A stretch of DNA of 64,000 bases from Kingdonia uniflora. Lineage: Eukaryota; Streptophyta; Magnoliopsida; Ranunculales; Circaeasteraceae. The notes under the pieces are model-generated. The model had not been told where the DNA came from. It was given only the letters and a program-made list of their open reading frames with translations, and searched no databases. The stretch is taken from the NCBI GenBank assembly GCA_014058105.1, contig JACGCM010000178.1:868001-932000 (forward strand). Reading direction: 5' to 3'. Shown piece after piece: positions 24,470-35,833 of the stretch (position 1 is its first letter; the number at the start of each line of letters is the position of its first letter). Both the position numbers and the translations under genes were made by a program.

Positions 24470-25584
24470 TGATAGACACACAATATTTACGTGTACAACT
24501 GCTAAATTTATATCTACCTAGGCATTTATTAAATAAATGTGACACTAATAGTGTTTTTGTTTGTATTTACAAAAATCGCTCACATGATAAACAAGTCGCA
24601 TATTTTTCCGATTTTTAACGAAGAACAAGGGTGATGCACTCTAATAATGATTTTTGTTTGAAGTTGTCAACCAAAGGCCCATGCATGGATGCCCATTGAA
24701 TAAAATACGATATAGATAGTATTCTTATGAGTTGTAATATATAAGCATGATTTTAGGCATTGTTTAGGGGATTTTATATTAATGTTAATATTTTGTAAAC
24801 CCTTCCTATGCTCTATAAATAGGAGGGGAATCCCACTCATGAGGGAGCATCTTGGAGAGTATAAATCAAAGTTCATAGCAATAAAGTTTATTCTTTCTCT
24901 TGTTCTTATCTTTTAATTTTATTGGAGTAATTGTAGTATGGAAATGATCAAAAGGATGAGTAGCTAATCTTCTTAGCCAAGGCTAAATGAAGCTTCACCC
25001 AATGTAGCCTTAGTGTAGATTGTGTAGCTTAGTTAGAGTAATCACCTTCTCTTTATCCCCAAATTTTACATATTCATATTCTTTCATCCTATATTGACCA
25101 TAGCTAGGATTAGGAGAAATAATGAATCTATGTAACCATCTTGTTGGACCATAACAAGATAGGTTAGGAACATGGAAAAGAGAACATAATCCATACTTAT
25201 CAACCGGACCATGGTTGAGTAAGTTGGTTTATGGGTAGTTCCCAATTACTAAATCTCTTGTATTTTTTGGTGTATTGCATATGCCCAACCAAGGATATGC
25301 GATACGGTAACTCATAATTTACTTTAATTATTTATGCTATCAAAGGGTTTTAAATGGTGGAGTGGAATCGATGCCTTGGTTTGCACTCCAATTTATCTTG
25401 TAATTTATTTCGTTCTTCTTTTTATTTCAAAACCTACACAAACACATTGTAATTGGATAAAACTAGTTGCTCGAAGTATAATTCGTACCACAAGTCTCTT
25501 GGGATACGACCCCGCTTACCCTTGTACTTAACGGTACACCGTGAGCTTGCGGGTTTTTTAAGGCGTCAGTTTATAATCGATTAA
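24470..25584 (+). repeat. 3' LTR of Z
   Basis: Starts TGATAGACACACAATATT and ends ATCGATTAA. Aligns end to end with 18748-19863 with scattered substitutions. Confidence 0.8.
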
Positions 25585-25981
25585 TTTTTATTCAAACGAG
25601 TTGTCATGCCGTTCGAACGACTTGTCAAGTTTCTAGGGTTTTAGACCAATTGGTATAAAGTCGTTTGAACGACTCCCTATTTCGTTCGAACGACTTTGGC
25701 GGTGGTTGTATTTCTAAGGCGTGTTATTGCCTCGAGATGCGTTCTATTTGTAATTTTTTGTTCCCTCTATATAATGGGGACTTAGGTCACTTTCTTCGGG
25801 GATGTTAGATCTAGAGGAGTTCTAAGGAAGAAGCTCAGGGGTTTAGAGTTTATTCATTATAATTACTTCGTTTATACAATTGAATCTCTTATTTTTTTCA
25901 AACCAATTTGGTGTTCTTCGCACTTTTCTGATAACTAGAGATTCTCTATCATATTATAGATTAGGTATCTTCTAAATATGG
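25585..25981. other. Unassigned 0.4-kb segment between Z and W
   Basis: Not matched by the other elements in the window. Contains repeated palindromic motifs of the type GTCGTTCGAACGAC (about 25610, 25668 and 25682) and a possible TATA element (CTATATAATGGGG, about 25767). It could be a truncated LTR of another family. No coding seen. Confidence 0.4.
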
Positions 25982-26987
25982 TGATGAGTGTGTAATTAAG
26001 AACTTTTTAATATACCCAAACATGTATTTTAGTCGTCTATTATATTTAATTTTAGGTACTTATGTACGTTTATTTTATTACAACTATTGAAGATGGATAT
26101 TTGAAACCAAGCCCTTAAAGTCAAGTAAAAGTGTCTCCTGCAGTTCATAGCACAAAAAGTCAAAGACATAATATATTTGGTCTCAAGATTAAAGAAATAT
26201 TTACACAAATATTCTTGAAGAATAAGATCAAAGAATATATTGCATCCAAGATCCTTGAAGATATTTTATATTGAAGATATATGCAAGAGTTATCATGAAG
26301 AAAGATCTCTATATCAATTAAGGGAATTATATTCAAGAATCTTATGTGATTGGTTGTAAAATTAGAAGATATTATTTGTGATAATATTCTTTACAATTTA
26401 ATGTATAGTTTCTAAATTTGGTTTCCTTCTCCTATTAAATGAAACTTCCCCCATTGTAATTGGGCATCTCATATTGGAGCAAGTTTAGAAAAAATAAAGC
26501 CTTAGTTTTATTTAATTGTATTCTCTCTCTTTTAATTTCTTTTGTAAATAATTAGTTGTTAATGCGATGAAGTCTGAGATAAGCGGTTAATCTCCTAACT
26601 GAGGCTAGGATGAAGCCTCTTCTTGGATGAGAAATAGTTGGTATTAATGAGGTTTTAATTAGTTTTCTCTTAGTACTTTATGAATGATAAGTTAGTGCAT
26701 CATATCGAAGGCTTGACCATAGCTTTGGTTTGGTGTACGATAACTTTGGATACAAACAAGTGCTACTAACCATAGACTTGATTTGGAGATCTAAACAAGA
26801 GGAAGCACTAAAGAACTCACTCAAGCCTAGCCATGATTGAGTTGATAATTCTCTAAGACGCTCTTCACCATCACTTAAAAGCATAACCACTAAATGCTTG
26901 ACCATAGATTTAGTGGTTTATTTTACAACATCGTATGTGTCTTAACACGAACATATGATGGGTTGAGTTATTAGAATCTAGTTGTAT

Positions 26988-27755
26988 TGTTGGAAAAACA
27001 AACCTTGTGGTTTTATCCTTAGTTTGAATGGTTTATATCTTAGTGGTTTATTTTGTACCACATTGGGTATGTAGGTTACACAACTCTAAATTATAAGTAA
27101 GAGTTTACTTATGAGTTGTAATGTGCGTGATTTGAGTTGTCTCCAACAGACACATCATGAGGTGTGCCTTAAGGTGTGACCCTTGGTGAAGAGTCGTGCC
27201 TTAAGGTGTGACCCTTGGTGAAGAGTCGTAACTTAAGGTGTGAGCTTTGGTGAAAAGGCATTAACTTGAGGTGTGACCTTTGGTGAAGAAGCACTAACTT
27301 GAGGTGTGACCTTTGGTGAAGAGTCGTGCCTTAAGGTGTGACCCTTGGTGAAGAGTCGTAACTTGAGGTGTGACCTTTTGGTGAAGAGGCACTAACTTGA
27401 GGTGTGACCCTTGGTGAAGAGTCACCTATACTCTATATAACCCAACTTCGTTTTTATTTTTTAATAATAAGTTTTTCAGAGTTTCTTGAGTCATTTTCAA
27501 GAGATAAAATAGACGCAATCAAGGTTCGTTTGGCAGAGAGATAAAAGTGATTTCTTCTTTCTGCGACTGATCGTTGTATCCTGGGAGACAGGGGCCGATT
27601 ATATCCTGTAAAGCACTGTGGCAGGGGCGAATCTGTCTTAAGGAGATAGTGTGCATGCACTAGACTCGATTATATCCCGATAAGTGTTTTGATCTCTTTC
27701 TAATCTCCTTAACTTGTTTTTGATTATGCCAATTTTTGAACACAAGCTAACAACA
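26988..27755 (+). mobile_element. Solo LTR, copia-like (768 bp), inside the 5' LTR of W
   Basis: Begins TGTTGGAAAAAC and ends GCTAACAACA, with inverted ends TGTTG/CAACA. The flanks are identical 5-bp direct repeats TGTAT (26983-26987 and 27756-27760). W's LTR sequence continues across it. A TATA element (CTCTATATAACCC, about 27431) and an eight-unit tandem repeat lie inside. No internal region remains, as expected after recombination between two LTRs. Copia assignment is from the TGTTGG start only. Confidence 0.8.
27168..27427 (+). repeat. 32-34 bp minisatellite, 8 units, within the solo LTR
   Basis: Eight consecutive units start CTTAAGGTGTGACC or CTTGAGGTGTGACC and contain TTGGTGAAGAG. Unit lengths are 32, 32, 33, 33, 32, 32, 34 and about 31. 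The array lies just upstream of the TATA element. Confidence 0.9.
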
Positions 27756-28003
27756 TGTATATCGATTAGTATTTTAAAAGGAAGAGGCCAAGTCCGAACC
27801 TTAGCCCTCTTTCTCATTAAGTTTTATAATTAGTTTTTATTTCTTCTTCTTAGATTTATCTCTTATAAAATCGTAATTCGGCCTAGAAAGTATTTTTTTT
27901 ACCAAACCTCCTTGTGGATTCGATCCCACTCATCTGTGCTACAATCCGACAACTGTACTTTGAGCGGGTATTTTGTTAAAGGCCTTAAAAATCTCTTATC
28001 AAA

Positions 28004-28021
28004 TGGCGCCGTTGTCGGGGA
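28004..28021 (+). other. Primer binding site of W
   Basis: TGGCGCCGTTGTCGGGGA, two bases after the LTR. Matches the tRNA-Asp 3' end with one difference from TGGCGCCGTTGCCGGGGA. Confidence 0.82.
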
Positions 28022-29808
28022 GGCATCGTTGAAAACTATTCTTTTTAATACCAAATTTTCTCTGTTAATTTTCTTTGTTAATTCTTTCTAATACTGTGCC
28101 AATGATTTCTAAATTCTTTGTTTCTAATATTCGTTGAAAAGTATTGTTGGCCGATAATGCTATTATAGTGTTTTTATTATTGTCGCTTCTCTTTTTGTTT
28201 CTCTAGTTTAAACTTAAGAAAAAATAAAAAATGATCCACTAACGTTTGTTTGTGCTCTTTGAGGTTTGCACTCTTTGGCTGCCCCATTGCAGTAGTACTA
28301 ATTTCTTGAATCGTTTGAAAACTGAGTTTGCTTGGTGTCCGTACTATAGTAGCTACTTTCTTATTGAGTGTTCCCATTTCATAATGCTTGTGGACTTTGG
28401 TACAACTGTACTAATGGTTGTTTGAGAGTAAGAGTGGGTACAGTACTTCCTTCTTCTTTATTGCATATATGCCCAAATCTTATACAAATCCTTATGTAAG
28501 TTTGGTTTAGGGTGCTCGGGTTCATAAAGTATTGAAGACTTTGAATAGTGGTAGTTTCACCTCTTTGAGAAAAGCAATTGGGGCTGAATTTAATGCTTGC
28601 TATCTACTTATTCACATGACCTTATTTTATTTTATTTTATTTTGGCATTTTATAATGGCCATGGTTGGTGAATAGTACTGTTCTTGGTTGTGTTATCATT
28701 TATTTTTGTAATATAGCACCAATGTCTTTTACCCCATAATTTGGTGATTGGTGTTCAAAACTAATAGAAGCTTGAAGTTGCTGGCACGTGATTTCAGTTA
28801 GGGTTAAGTACATGTTTGGTTGATTTATAAAGCACAAATTTGTAATTAATTTGTGATATGACTTATGTTAAATTTTGTTGAGGCCGGTGTTCTATTATTC
28901 AAGTCATACAGATTGGCTTGAGCAAAGTTGGGCTTAATATGCAAGGAGAATCAAAGTGCTAAAGCTCCTTGAAGTTTACTGTTCTAAACGTGTGGGTCAG
29001 AAATAAAGGGGGGAGAACGTGAACAACTTGCGCAAAGCTTAAAGCAACATTAAATCCATTCTTCTTGTGCCCCCTAAGTGAAGAAGCGGCCACAGCTTCT
29101 CTGCGAAACACTTTTCGCAGGTTGGTACCTCTATAAACTTGATATCTAGAAAGGGTTCATATCTGCTCCGCCCTGGCACTAGAAACATAAAGTTATGTGG
29201 ACTGTACAAATACATGCTGCTCTAATAAAAAAATTGTTGTGTTTGGATTGACCTATTGCTGTGTTAATTTTTTTTTTCAATCCAACATTAGTGAAGGAAA
29301 AAACTGTTAGAGGCTTTCGGGATTTCATCACCCAAAAAGCTCCCTAACAAGTGGGTCACCCATTAGGGATACGAAGAAATTCATATCACCCGAAAATTGA
29401 TCGTCCCAGACCTAAAAATAACCATTAATAAAAAAAAGTAGCAAGATTCCCACAGAATTTCATCACCCAACGGATAGGTGTACCGGACCGGGGTACAAAC
29501 ATGGGTTCATAGGATACAGCCTCAGCCTAGCGCCGCGAAATACTGGTTATAGGTTTGCGACGCCACCGTTCTAAGTGCTGACATATGATAAGACGACTCA
29601 CTCGGGCGTGAGGACTGAACATCTACTCTAAGATGGTACTAGCATAGTGACGCAGGGGAGTGTAGGAACAAAAGCCTTAGACCATCCTACCCTTTTGTAA
29701 ATATAGAAGAATTTAGGGGATACCTAATTATTTCTTCAAAAAAACGTTGAAGTACTAGATTTTTAGGCTTGATTAATTTTTTTTATTGGGTGTTAATTTA
29801 ATTATAAA
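28022..29808 (+). other. Leader region of W
   Basis: Non-coding. The part at about 29030-29720 is the conserved leader described for Z, and 28022-29030 is less conserved. A TTTTATTTTATTTTATTTTA run lies at about 28623. Confidence 0.6.
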
Positions 29809-31247
29809 ATGTCGTACATGCAAGAACATTGGAATTCATACGGCTCACATTTTGACATCCTACAATATCCTCAAAATCATTTTCAATTATGGGATCACCA
29901 AAATTCTCAATACGTGGAACCTTTCCAACCTCATTCCTATATGCAGTCTAAGTAATCCTTTCAGTCATCCAAGCAGTTCTAACCCACTCCACTCAAACCA
30001 TCTTTGGAAGATACCCTTTCTCTCTTCATGCAATAATTAATGGAAAGTCAAAAACAAGCGTTACAATTTCAGCAACAAATGATATAATTCCAACAACAGA
30101 CATTGGTAAATAAAACTTCTACGACCTAATCTATCTCTAGATTAGAAACTTAAATAAGTTAGTTGTCAACCACGTGGAGTAAAATTGAGTACGAAAAACT
30201 TCCAAGCAATGAAGAAGAAGAACTTAAAGTTAAATCCCCTTGTAATTTAGAAAATAATAAATTCAAGCGTAATCAAGGAATATTTTCCCCATGGGGTGAA
30301 TGGATACCTTATTATGAGCTAGATTTAAAAGATAAACATTTTAAGGTCAACGTTCCTATGTCACAAGAAGCTCTAAAAGAAGCGGCTAACATATTCAATA
30401 AAATTCTTTCTCAATCACCTCCTAATTCTGCCCTCAACATTCAACTACCGATGTCATTTTCCATCCTTCACCGATAGAGCCCTACCAATTCACAAATGAT
30501 ATCATGATAGAAAGTGAGTATTTTTCCAAATTCTTAGACGATTTCTCAGATGATGAGGATGATGACAAATTTCCTAAAATTGTGAATTCAACATCAATTC
30601 TTGAGAAAATACAAGCTCCATCTTTATCTCAACCAGTGTCATCTTCTTCATCTTTCTTCCTTGAATACATACCTCCATCACCTGAGCCTAATGGGGGTAC
30701 CATGACCATAAACGATTTTGAGGACTTGTACGGAGATAACTCTTGTTGCATTTGTATTGATGAATGTTTAAATAATTTTGAGGACTCAAATGATCCTGAG
30801 ATTCGTAAAATGGTACAACCATTAGTATCTGAAAATATGTTTCAACTTATCCATGTCCCTAAGCTAATGAATATCCACGTCAATGGTCAGGATGAATCCC
30901 TTGAGATAAGTTGTGATTTTAGACACATATATTTTAAATGTTTGTTAGAGTCAATTGCTCCCTGATCCCCACATCCACAAATAGGTTATATAGTTTTTCT
31001 TCTACTAAATGAAAACATCTTTTTGAAAAATTATAATTTTGGGGATGCCTCACGGACTTGCTTTGTCAGAACCACCTATTACATTTTTTCGAATATCAAC
31101 GATAACATGGTGGTTTTGAAAATTTTCAAAGAAAAAATCTTTCCAGGAAAATCGAGTTTTGAATCTAGTACATTTTCGAGGATGAATACTTGTATACCAA
31201 TCTTCTTATTTACTGCAACACATTGTAATTATAAGATTGTATTGTAA
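29809..31247 (+). pseudogene. W ORF: Gag-tail-like start fused to the orphan domain
   Basis: The ATG at 29809 opens MSYMQEHWNSYGSHFDI. The segment KPSLEDTLSLFMQ with MESQKQALQFQQQMI follows the Gag of X at the nucleotide level (about 29950-30150 against 56030-56220 inverted), then diverges after the ISRLET segment. The orphan part starts near 30280 with FSPWGEWIPYYELDLKDKHF. An acidic Ser-rich linker (30504-30660) precedes EPNGGTMTINDFEDLYGDNS at 30685. DECLNNFEDSNDPEIRKMVQ and VNGQDESLEISCDFRHIYF follow, with CFVRTTYYIF near 31060. A few stops (29952, 30036, 30475, 30963) break it. No recognisable enzyme motif. A structural or adaptor role would be a guess. Confidence 0.62.
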
Positions 31248-32906
31248 ATTCTAAAGGAAAATATGTTCCCTGGGTATGTATTTGTTTTATCTTGGAGAAA
31301 ATAGTTTTTCTTGATTTGTCTAAAATTTTCAACTTGGAATCATCAAATGATAGGCAAAGTTTTTAGAAAAAATCTTTTTCATAAAGAATTAGTTTTAAAC
31401 TCTCTCTAGATTTTGCAGAATATATCTGCCCAATTAGGGGCTAATATTAAGGATCACCATTCATGTGTTATCTAGTTTTTAAAAGAGAATTTGCAACCAA
31501 GATAGTACATTACTTTTTCAACTTCGTACCTTTCCAGTCATATTGAAAATTTTAAGTTTGGGGGTACATTCATCTGGCTGAAGACGATAAACTTAAAATT
31601 TTATGGGAGGCAACCCATGATATATTTAGGTGAGAAATTTAAGTTTTTATCCTCCATTTTTTATATATGCTCTCAAACATTGAGGGAAATGTTTTATTTA
31701 AGTTTGGGGGTAGGAAACCATTTCTTTAAATGTTTTTTAAAGAAAAGTGAAATAATGGCACTTTAACAATTTATGATATATTTTTGACAAATTTCCAAAC
31801 ACTTAAACTGATATTACCTTGACATAAATATTATGGAAAAGCCTAAATTTTGAAATTGTACCCAGTATACACTAGAATATTTTGGACTATTTTAAGCTGG
31901 ATGTACTATCTTTTTATTAGCGACTAATTCAAGCTCGCTTGGAATATTTTGAAAACATGCACTTTACTGTATTTTTGCAATTAGTACCTTCAATAGATTT
32001 TAGCTTAGTGTAAGAGAAATTTAGCATTTATGTTATGAATAATTTACTACAAGGGAGACAACTGCCTAAGAATAACTTTATTCCTAAGAATTAATAATAA
32101 GCCAAATGTGCTCATAAAACTTTCACGTTGCAAGGCTACTCTCATGATTAAGAGCTGAAAAAGAAAAAATTTCACCAATCTCGAGTTTGACCATGAACTA
32201 TGTGAAAGGAGCACAAAAAATATTACTTATAAGAATCCTGAGTCTAAGTCATGATGGGGCACCACACCCTTGCAACCTTAGCCAACTGGCGAGGATTATC
32301 GACCGAAAGCTCCTTGTTATGGAGGCTTCACTAAGAAACAATGTACTCAAAAGAAAAGTCTTGCAAAAGAAAAGTATAAAAAAGAAAAATTCTAGGAAGA
32401 CGAATTGACTAAGGTACTTGTCAAACAGACCATTAAATTTATTTTAGTAAGAACTAGTCTACCAAAATTGAGTAAATTATTCTAGACAACGTATTAGGCG
32501 ATAAAATTATTTTTACTGTACACTCAAATATAGCCAAAGAAAAATACTTAAATCTCATTCTAATCTTGAGGTAGTACCTCTAGTTTCGGATAAGGTTAAA
32601 ATATTCTTTGGTATACTAGGGAGAATAGCAAGTTTAAGAATTTTTTCATTAGTATATTTTTGTCACAACTAAGTAAGGATAAGTTTACATAAAATGAGTC
32701 ACGTGTATTTTAGAATTGTTTAAAATTTAACTATTAACTTTTGTAGGTATAGTCACTGCAAACCCTTACGAGACAACACTCGTCTACCAGGCTAAACTTG
32801 GAGGTTTAACGGCTTGTTGCATATGATAAATACAATCGCGCTCTCTGCGAAAGTGGCTATTATTTTATTTTACTCAGGACGAGCAAAAGACATGTTTGGG
32901 GATATT
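31248..32906 (+). other. 3' internal non-coding region of W
   Basis: Colinear with 22952-24469 in Z. Purine blocks AAGTTTGGGGGTA lie at about 31553 and 31700. The final PPT-like block is ATGTTTGGGGATAT before the LTR at 32907. Confidence 0.6.
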
Positions 32907-33490
32907 TGATGAACGCATAATTATTAACTTTTTAATATACCCGAACATGCATTTTAGTCGTCCATTATAATTAATTTTGGGTACTTATGTACGTTTGTTT
33001 AATTACAGCTATTGGAGATGGATATTTAAAACCAAGTTATTCAAGTTAAGTAAAAGTGTGTCCAGTAGTTCATAGCACCAAAAGTCAAAGACATAATATA
33101 TTTGGTCTCAAGATTAAATAAATATTTACACAAATATTCTTGAAGAATAAGATCAAAGAATATATTGCATCCAAGATCCTTGAAGATATTTTATATTGAA
33201 GATATATGCAAGAGTTTTCATGAAGAAAGATCTCTACATCACTTAAGGGAATTATATTCAAGAATCTTATGTGATTGGTTGTAAAATTAGAAGATATTAT
33301 TTGTGAAAATATTCTTTACAATTTAATCTATAGTTTTTAAATTTGGGTTCCTTCTCCTATAAAAAGAACCCTCCCCCCATTGTAATTGGGCATCTCATAT
33401 TGGTGCAAGTTTAGAAGAAATAAAGTCTTAGTTTAATTTAATTGTCTTTTCTCTCTTTTATGTTTAGAAGAAATAAAGTCTTACTTTAAC
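32907..33490 (+). repeat. 3' LTR of W, truncated
   Basis: TGATGAACGC onward matches 25982-26530 and then stops after a local duplication of GTTTAGAAGAAATAAAGTCT (about 33408 and 33463). The distal about 650 bp is missing. Confidence 0.72.
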
Positions 33491-33854
33491 TCTCAAATGA
33501 CTAAATAGACAAATATGATCTACAAAAATTCAGAAAGGGTTTTGAATTATCTGAAACTTTTGTGCAAAATGCATTTCCCATTGTGAAGAATAGACGGTCA
33601 AAAACCGTAAAACATTCAGGAACAAACTTTTCCATGAAAGCTGAGTATGTTTCTTCCAAAATTAATATCTCTGAAACCGCTTATCAAAAAATGTTGAGAC
33701 TAATTTATTCGGAAAGAGATCACAGTAAAAATGAAAGGAAAAAAGGAAAAAAATAAAATAATAAATAAATAATAAATAATAACAAAATATATAAATAAAC
33801 TCGGTATTAAAAAGAACTTGCTTTTACCATTGCCTCCCCAGCAACGACGCCATT
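33491..33854 (-). other. PBS-proximal leader of Y
   Basis: Similar in the same orientation to X at 58370-58794 (shared TTTTGAATTATCTGAAACTT). The primer site is the reverse complement of TCCCCAGCAACGACGCCA at 33835-33852, a tRNA-Asp type with one change in the GGCGCC block. Confidence 0.7.
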
Positions 33855-35088
33855 TGATAAGAGGTTTTTAGGAACATCTCACAAAATACCGGCTCAATGT
33901 ATGGTTGTCGAATTGTAGCATGGATGAGTGAGATCGAATCCACAGGGATGTTTGGGAAAGCAAATACTTTCTAGGCCGAATAAGGTTTTATAAGAGATAA
34001 ATCTAAAAGAAAGAAATAACAAGAACAATTAGCAAGAGAATAGCTATGACTAGAATTTGGCCCAACCAAAGAAATATAGTTATTATATAGGTTTACTCGG
34101 TGGATTATTCATATAAAAAATCTTTGGTAAATCATTTTTTATGTAAACGAAAACCCTAGATCTATAGTTAGACATCTAGAACTTAGTCATAATATGTTTG
34201 CCTAAATCTGATATATAGGAGAAATTCTTCCAACTATGGTTAAGCTTGGTCGAATATCTTCTAACGAGTCCTCTTCGATTTTGCTCTAAAATCCGGTTTA
34301 AAGGTTATAACACCGGATTTTGGTTAAATAGTTTAAATCTACTTACTAGCAATGGTTAAGCCTAGAAGTTGATTATAGCTATTTTAGAAGATTGTAAAAG
34401 AGAACTAATCCTAGAACTACCATATAACTATTGTTACTTGGGTAAGGGCTTCCTTCTAGTCATAGCTAGAAAGGATTAGCCTTCTATCATTCCCAAGATC
34501 ATTGCATGAACTAGCTAACTATTTACAAAAGAAAATAAAAGAGATAGGGGGCAATTAAATAAAACTAAGACTTTATTTTTTCTAAACTTGCTCTAATATG
34601 AGATGCCCAATTACAATGAGGGGAGGGTTCATTTTATAGAAGATGGAACCTAAATTTAAAAATTATATATTGAATTATAAAGAATATATTCTTGCAATAA
34701 TATCTTTTAATATTACAACTAATCACCTAAGATTCTTGCATATAATTCCCTTAAGTGATTTAAAGATCTTTTTTCATAGAAACTTTTGCATATATCTTCA
34801 ATATAAAATATCTTCATGGATCTTGGATGTAATATATTATTTGATCTTATTCTCCAAGAATATTTGTGTATATATTTTTTTAATCTTGAGGCCAAATATA
34901 TTGTCTTTGATTTTTTGTGCTATGAACTGCTGGAGATACTTTTATTTGACTTTAAGATTTTTGTTTAAAATATCGATCTTCAATAGCTACAATCAAACAA
35001 ACGCGCATAATTACCTAAAATTAAATATAATGGGCGACTAAGATACATGTTCGGGTATATTAAAAATGTCATAATTAAGTGCTCATCA
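33855..35088 (-). repeat. Composite LTR: 5' LTR of Y joined to the 3' LTR remainder of X
   Basis: A full-length 1234-bp LTR. It has a primer site immediately on its left, as the 5' LTR of Y would. It has a polypurine tract (AATACCCCCAAACTT) immediately on its right, as the 3' LTR of X would. The simplest reading is that recombination between Y's 5' LTR and the remainder of the X LTR it had split fused the two. Confidence 0.65.
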
Positions 35089-35567
35089 AATACCCCCAAA
35101 CTTGTATTTTGTTTGTCCCGAGTAAAATAAAATAATAGCCTCTTTCGCAAGGAGTGCGGCTGCATTTAGCATATACAACAGGCCGTTAAGCCTCCAGGTT
35201 TAGCCTGATGGGCGAGTGTAGTCTCATGAGGTTTGTAGTGATTATACCCACAAAAGTTAATAATAACATTTTAAACAATTCTAGAATATACATAACTCAT
35301 TTCCTGTAAATTTTTCCGTACTTTGTTGTGACAAAAATATACTGATGGGAAATCCTTAAACTTGCTATTCTCCCAAGTATACCAAAGAATATTTTAAGCT
35401 TATCTAAAACTAGAGGTACTACATCAAGATTAGAAAGAGATTTAAGTATTTTGCTTTAGCTATATTTGAGTATATAGTGAAAATAGTTTTATCGAATAAT
35501 ACGTTGTCACGAATAATTTACTCAGTTTTTGGTAGTCTTGTTCTTACTTAAATAAATTCAACGGTCA
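35089..35567 (-). other. X internal region next to the 3' LTR
   Basis: Reverse complement of the terminal 3' internal sequence seen in Z and W. Starts with the PPT (35089-35103) and stops at CAACGGTCA, where T2 begins. About 160 bp present in homologous sequence (16845-17005) is missing at this junction. Confidence 0.68.
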
Positions 35568-35762
35568 TATTAACCCTTGTAATAGTTATGAACTATCAAC
35601 AACATCTCTCTTTCTAAATCCTCAAGAGAGGTCATGGTTTTTAACCTATTCAAAGATTTTCCACACTAAACTTTGTGCTAGTATTCATTAATTATTCATC
35701 TAAACGCTCTGATTATCCTTGGTATAAAAACTAAGTTCGAGATATGAAATTAGGCTATTACA
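35568..35762 (+). repeat. 5' LTR of T2, left-truncated (195 bp)
   Basis: Matches only the last about 200 bp of the 3' LTR (50950-51145) and ends in GGCTATTACA. The first about 375 bp is deleted together with about 160 bp of X. Confidence 0.8.
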
Positions 35763-35764
35763 TT

Positions 35765-35782
35765 TGGCACCGTCTATGGGAA
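35765..35782 (+). other. Primer binding site of T2
   Basis: TGGCACCGTCTATGGGAA, two bases after the LTR. Resembles the TGGCGCCGTCTGTGGGAA-type site typical of Tat elements. Confidence 0.7.
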
Positions 35783-35833
35783 CATAGTTCTTAATCTCAT
35801 TATCTTAAAAATAACTGATTATCTTTCTACAGA

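Larger units (their letters stand above)
18748..25584 (+). mobile_element. Z: non-autonomous LTR retrotransposon carrying the orphan ORF
   Basis: Two LTRs of almost equal length (1116 and 1115 bp) flank 4.6 kb of internal DNA containing a primer site, the long leader shared with X, a Gag-tail-like start and an orphan ORF. No protease, RT or integrase is present, so mobilisation would need proteins from an autonomous relative, presumably X-like (inference). The LTRs begin TGATAGACAC but end near ATCGATTAA without the usual CA. I could not find a clean target-site duplication. Confidence 0.75.
25982..28001 (+). repeat. 5' LTR of W
   Basis: TGATGAGTGTG to AAATCTCTTATCA. After subtracting the 768-bp solo LTR and its 5-bp duplication, about 1.25 kb remains, matching the 1.2-kb LTRs of X and Y. 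Confidence 0.78.
25982..33490 (+). mobile_element. W: non-autonomous Athila-like element carrying the orphan ORF
   Basis: 5' LTR 25982-28001, which includes a solo LTR insertion. Primer site at 28004, leader, ORF region 29809-31247, 3' non-coding region, PPT ATGTTTGGGGATAT, and a truncated 3' LTR from 32907 to about 33490. Its LTR belongs to the X/Y type (TGATGAG...CTCTTATCA), whereas its internal ORF and 3' region match Z. No pol motif. The right end is lost where it meets the leader of Y. Confidence 0.72.
15146..35088 (-). mobile_element. Y: non-autonomous Athila-like element nested in the 3' LTR of X
   Basis: On the minus strand its 3' LTR is 15146-16364, with PPT-side internal DNA at 16365-18747. 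Its PBS-side leader is at about 33490-33852, with the 5' LTR at 33855. The two LTRs share diagnostic sequence (AGATAAATCTAAAA) absent from X. Z and W occupy the space between its two internal pieces. The region corresponding to the leader, the gag tail and the front of the orphan ORF is missing. No pol motif is present. Confidence 0.7.

Noticed and set aside
25334..25531. 65-codon plus-strand frame with hydrophobic residues
   Set aside because: Lies wholly inside the 3' LTR of Z, and the matching position in the 5' LTR is not open.
34643..35041. 132-codon hydrophobic frame
   Set aside because: Lies within the composite LTR and is AT-rich. Related LTRs at 15146 and 58795 do not keep it open.
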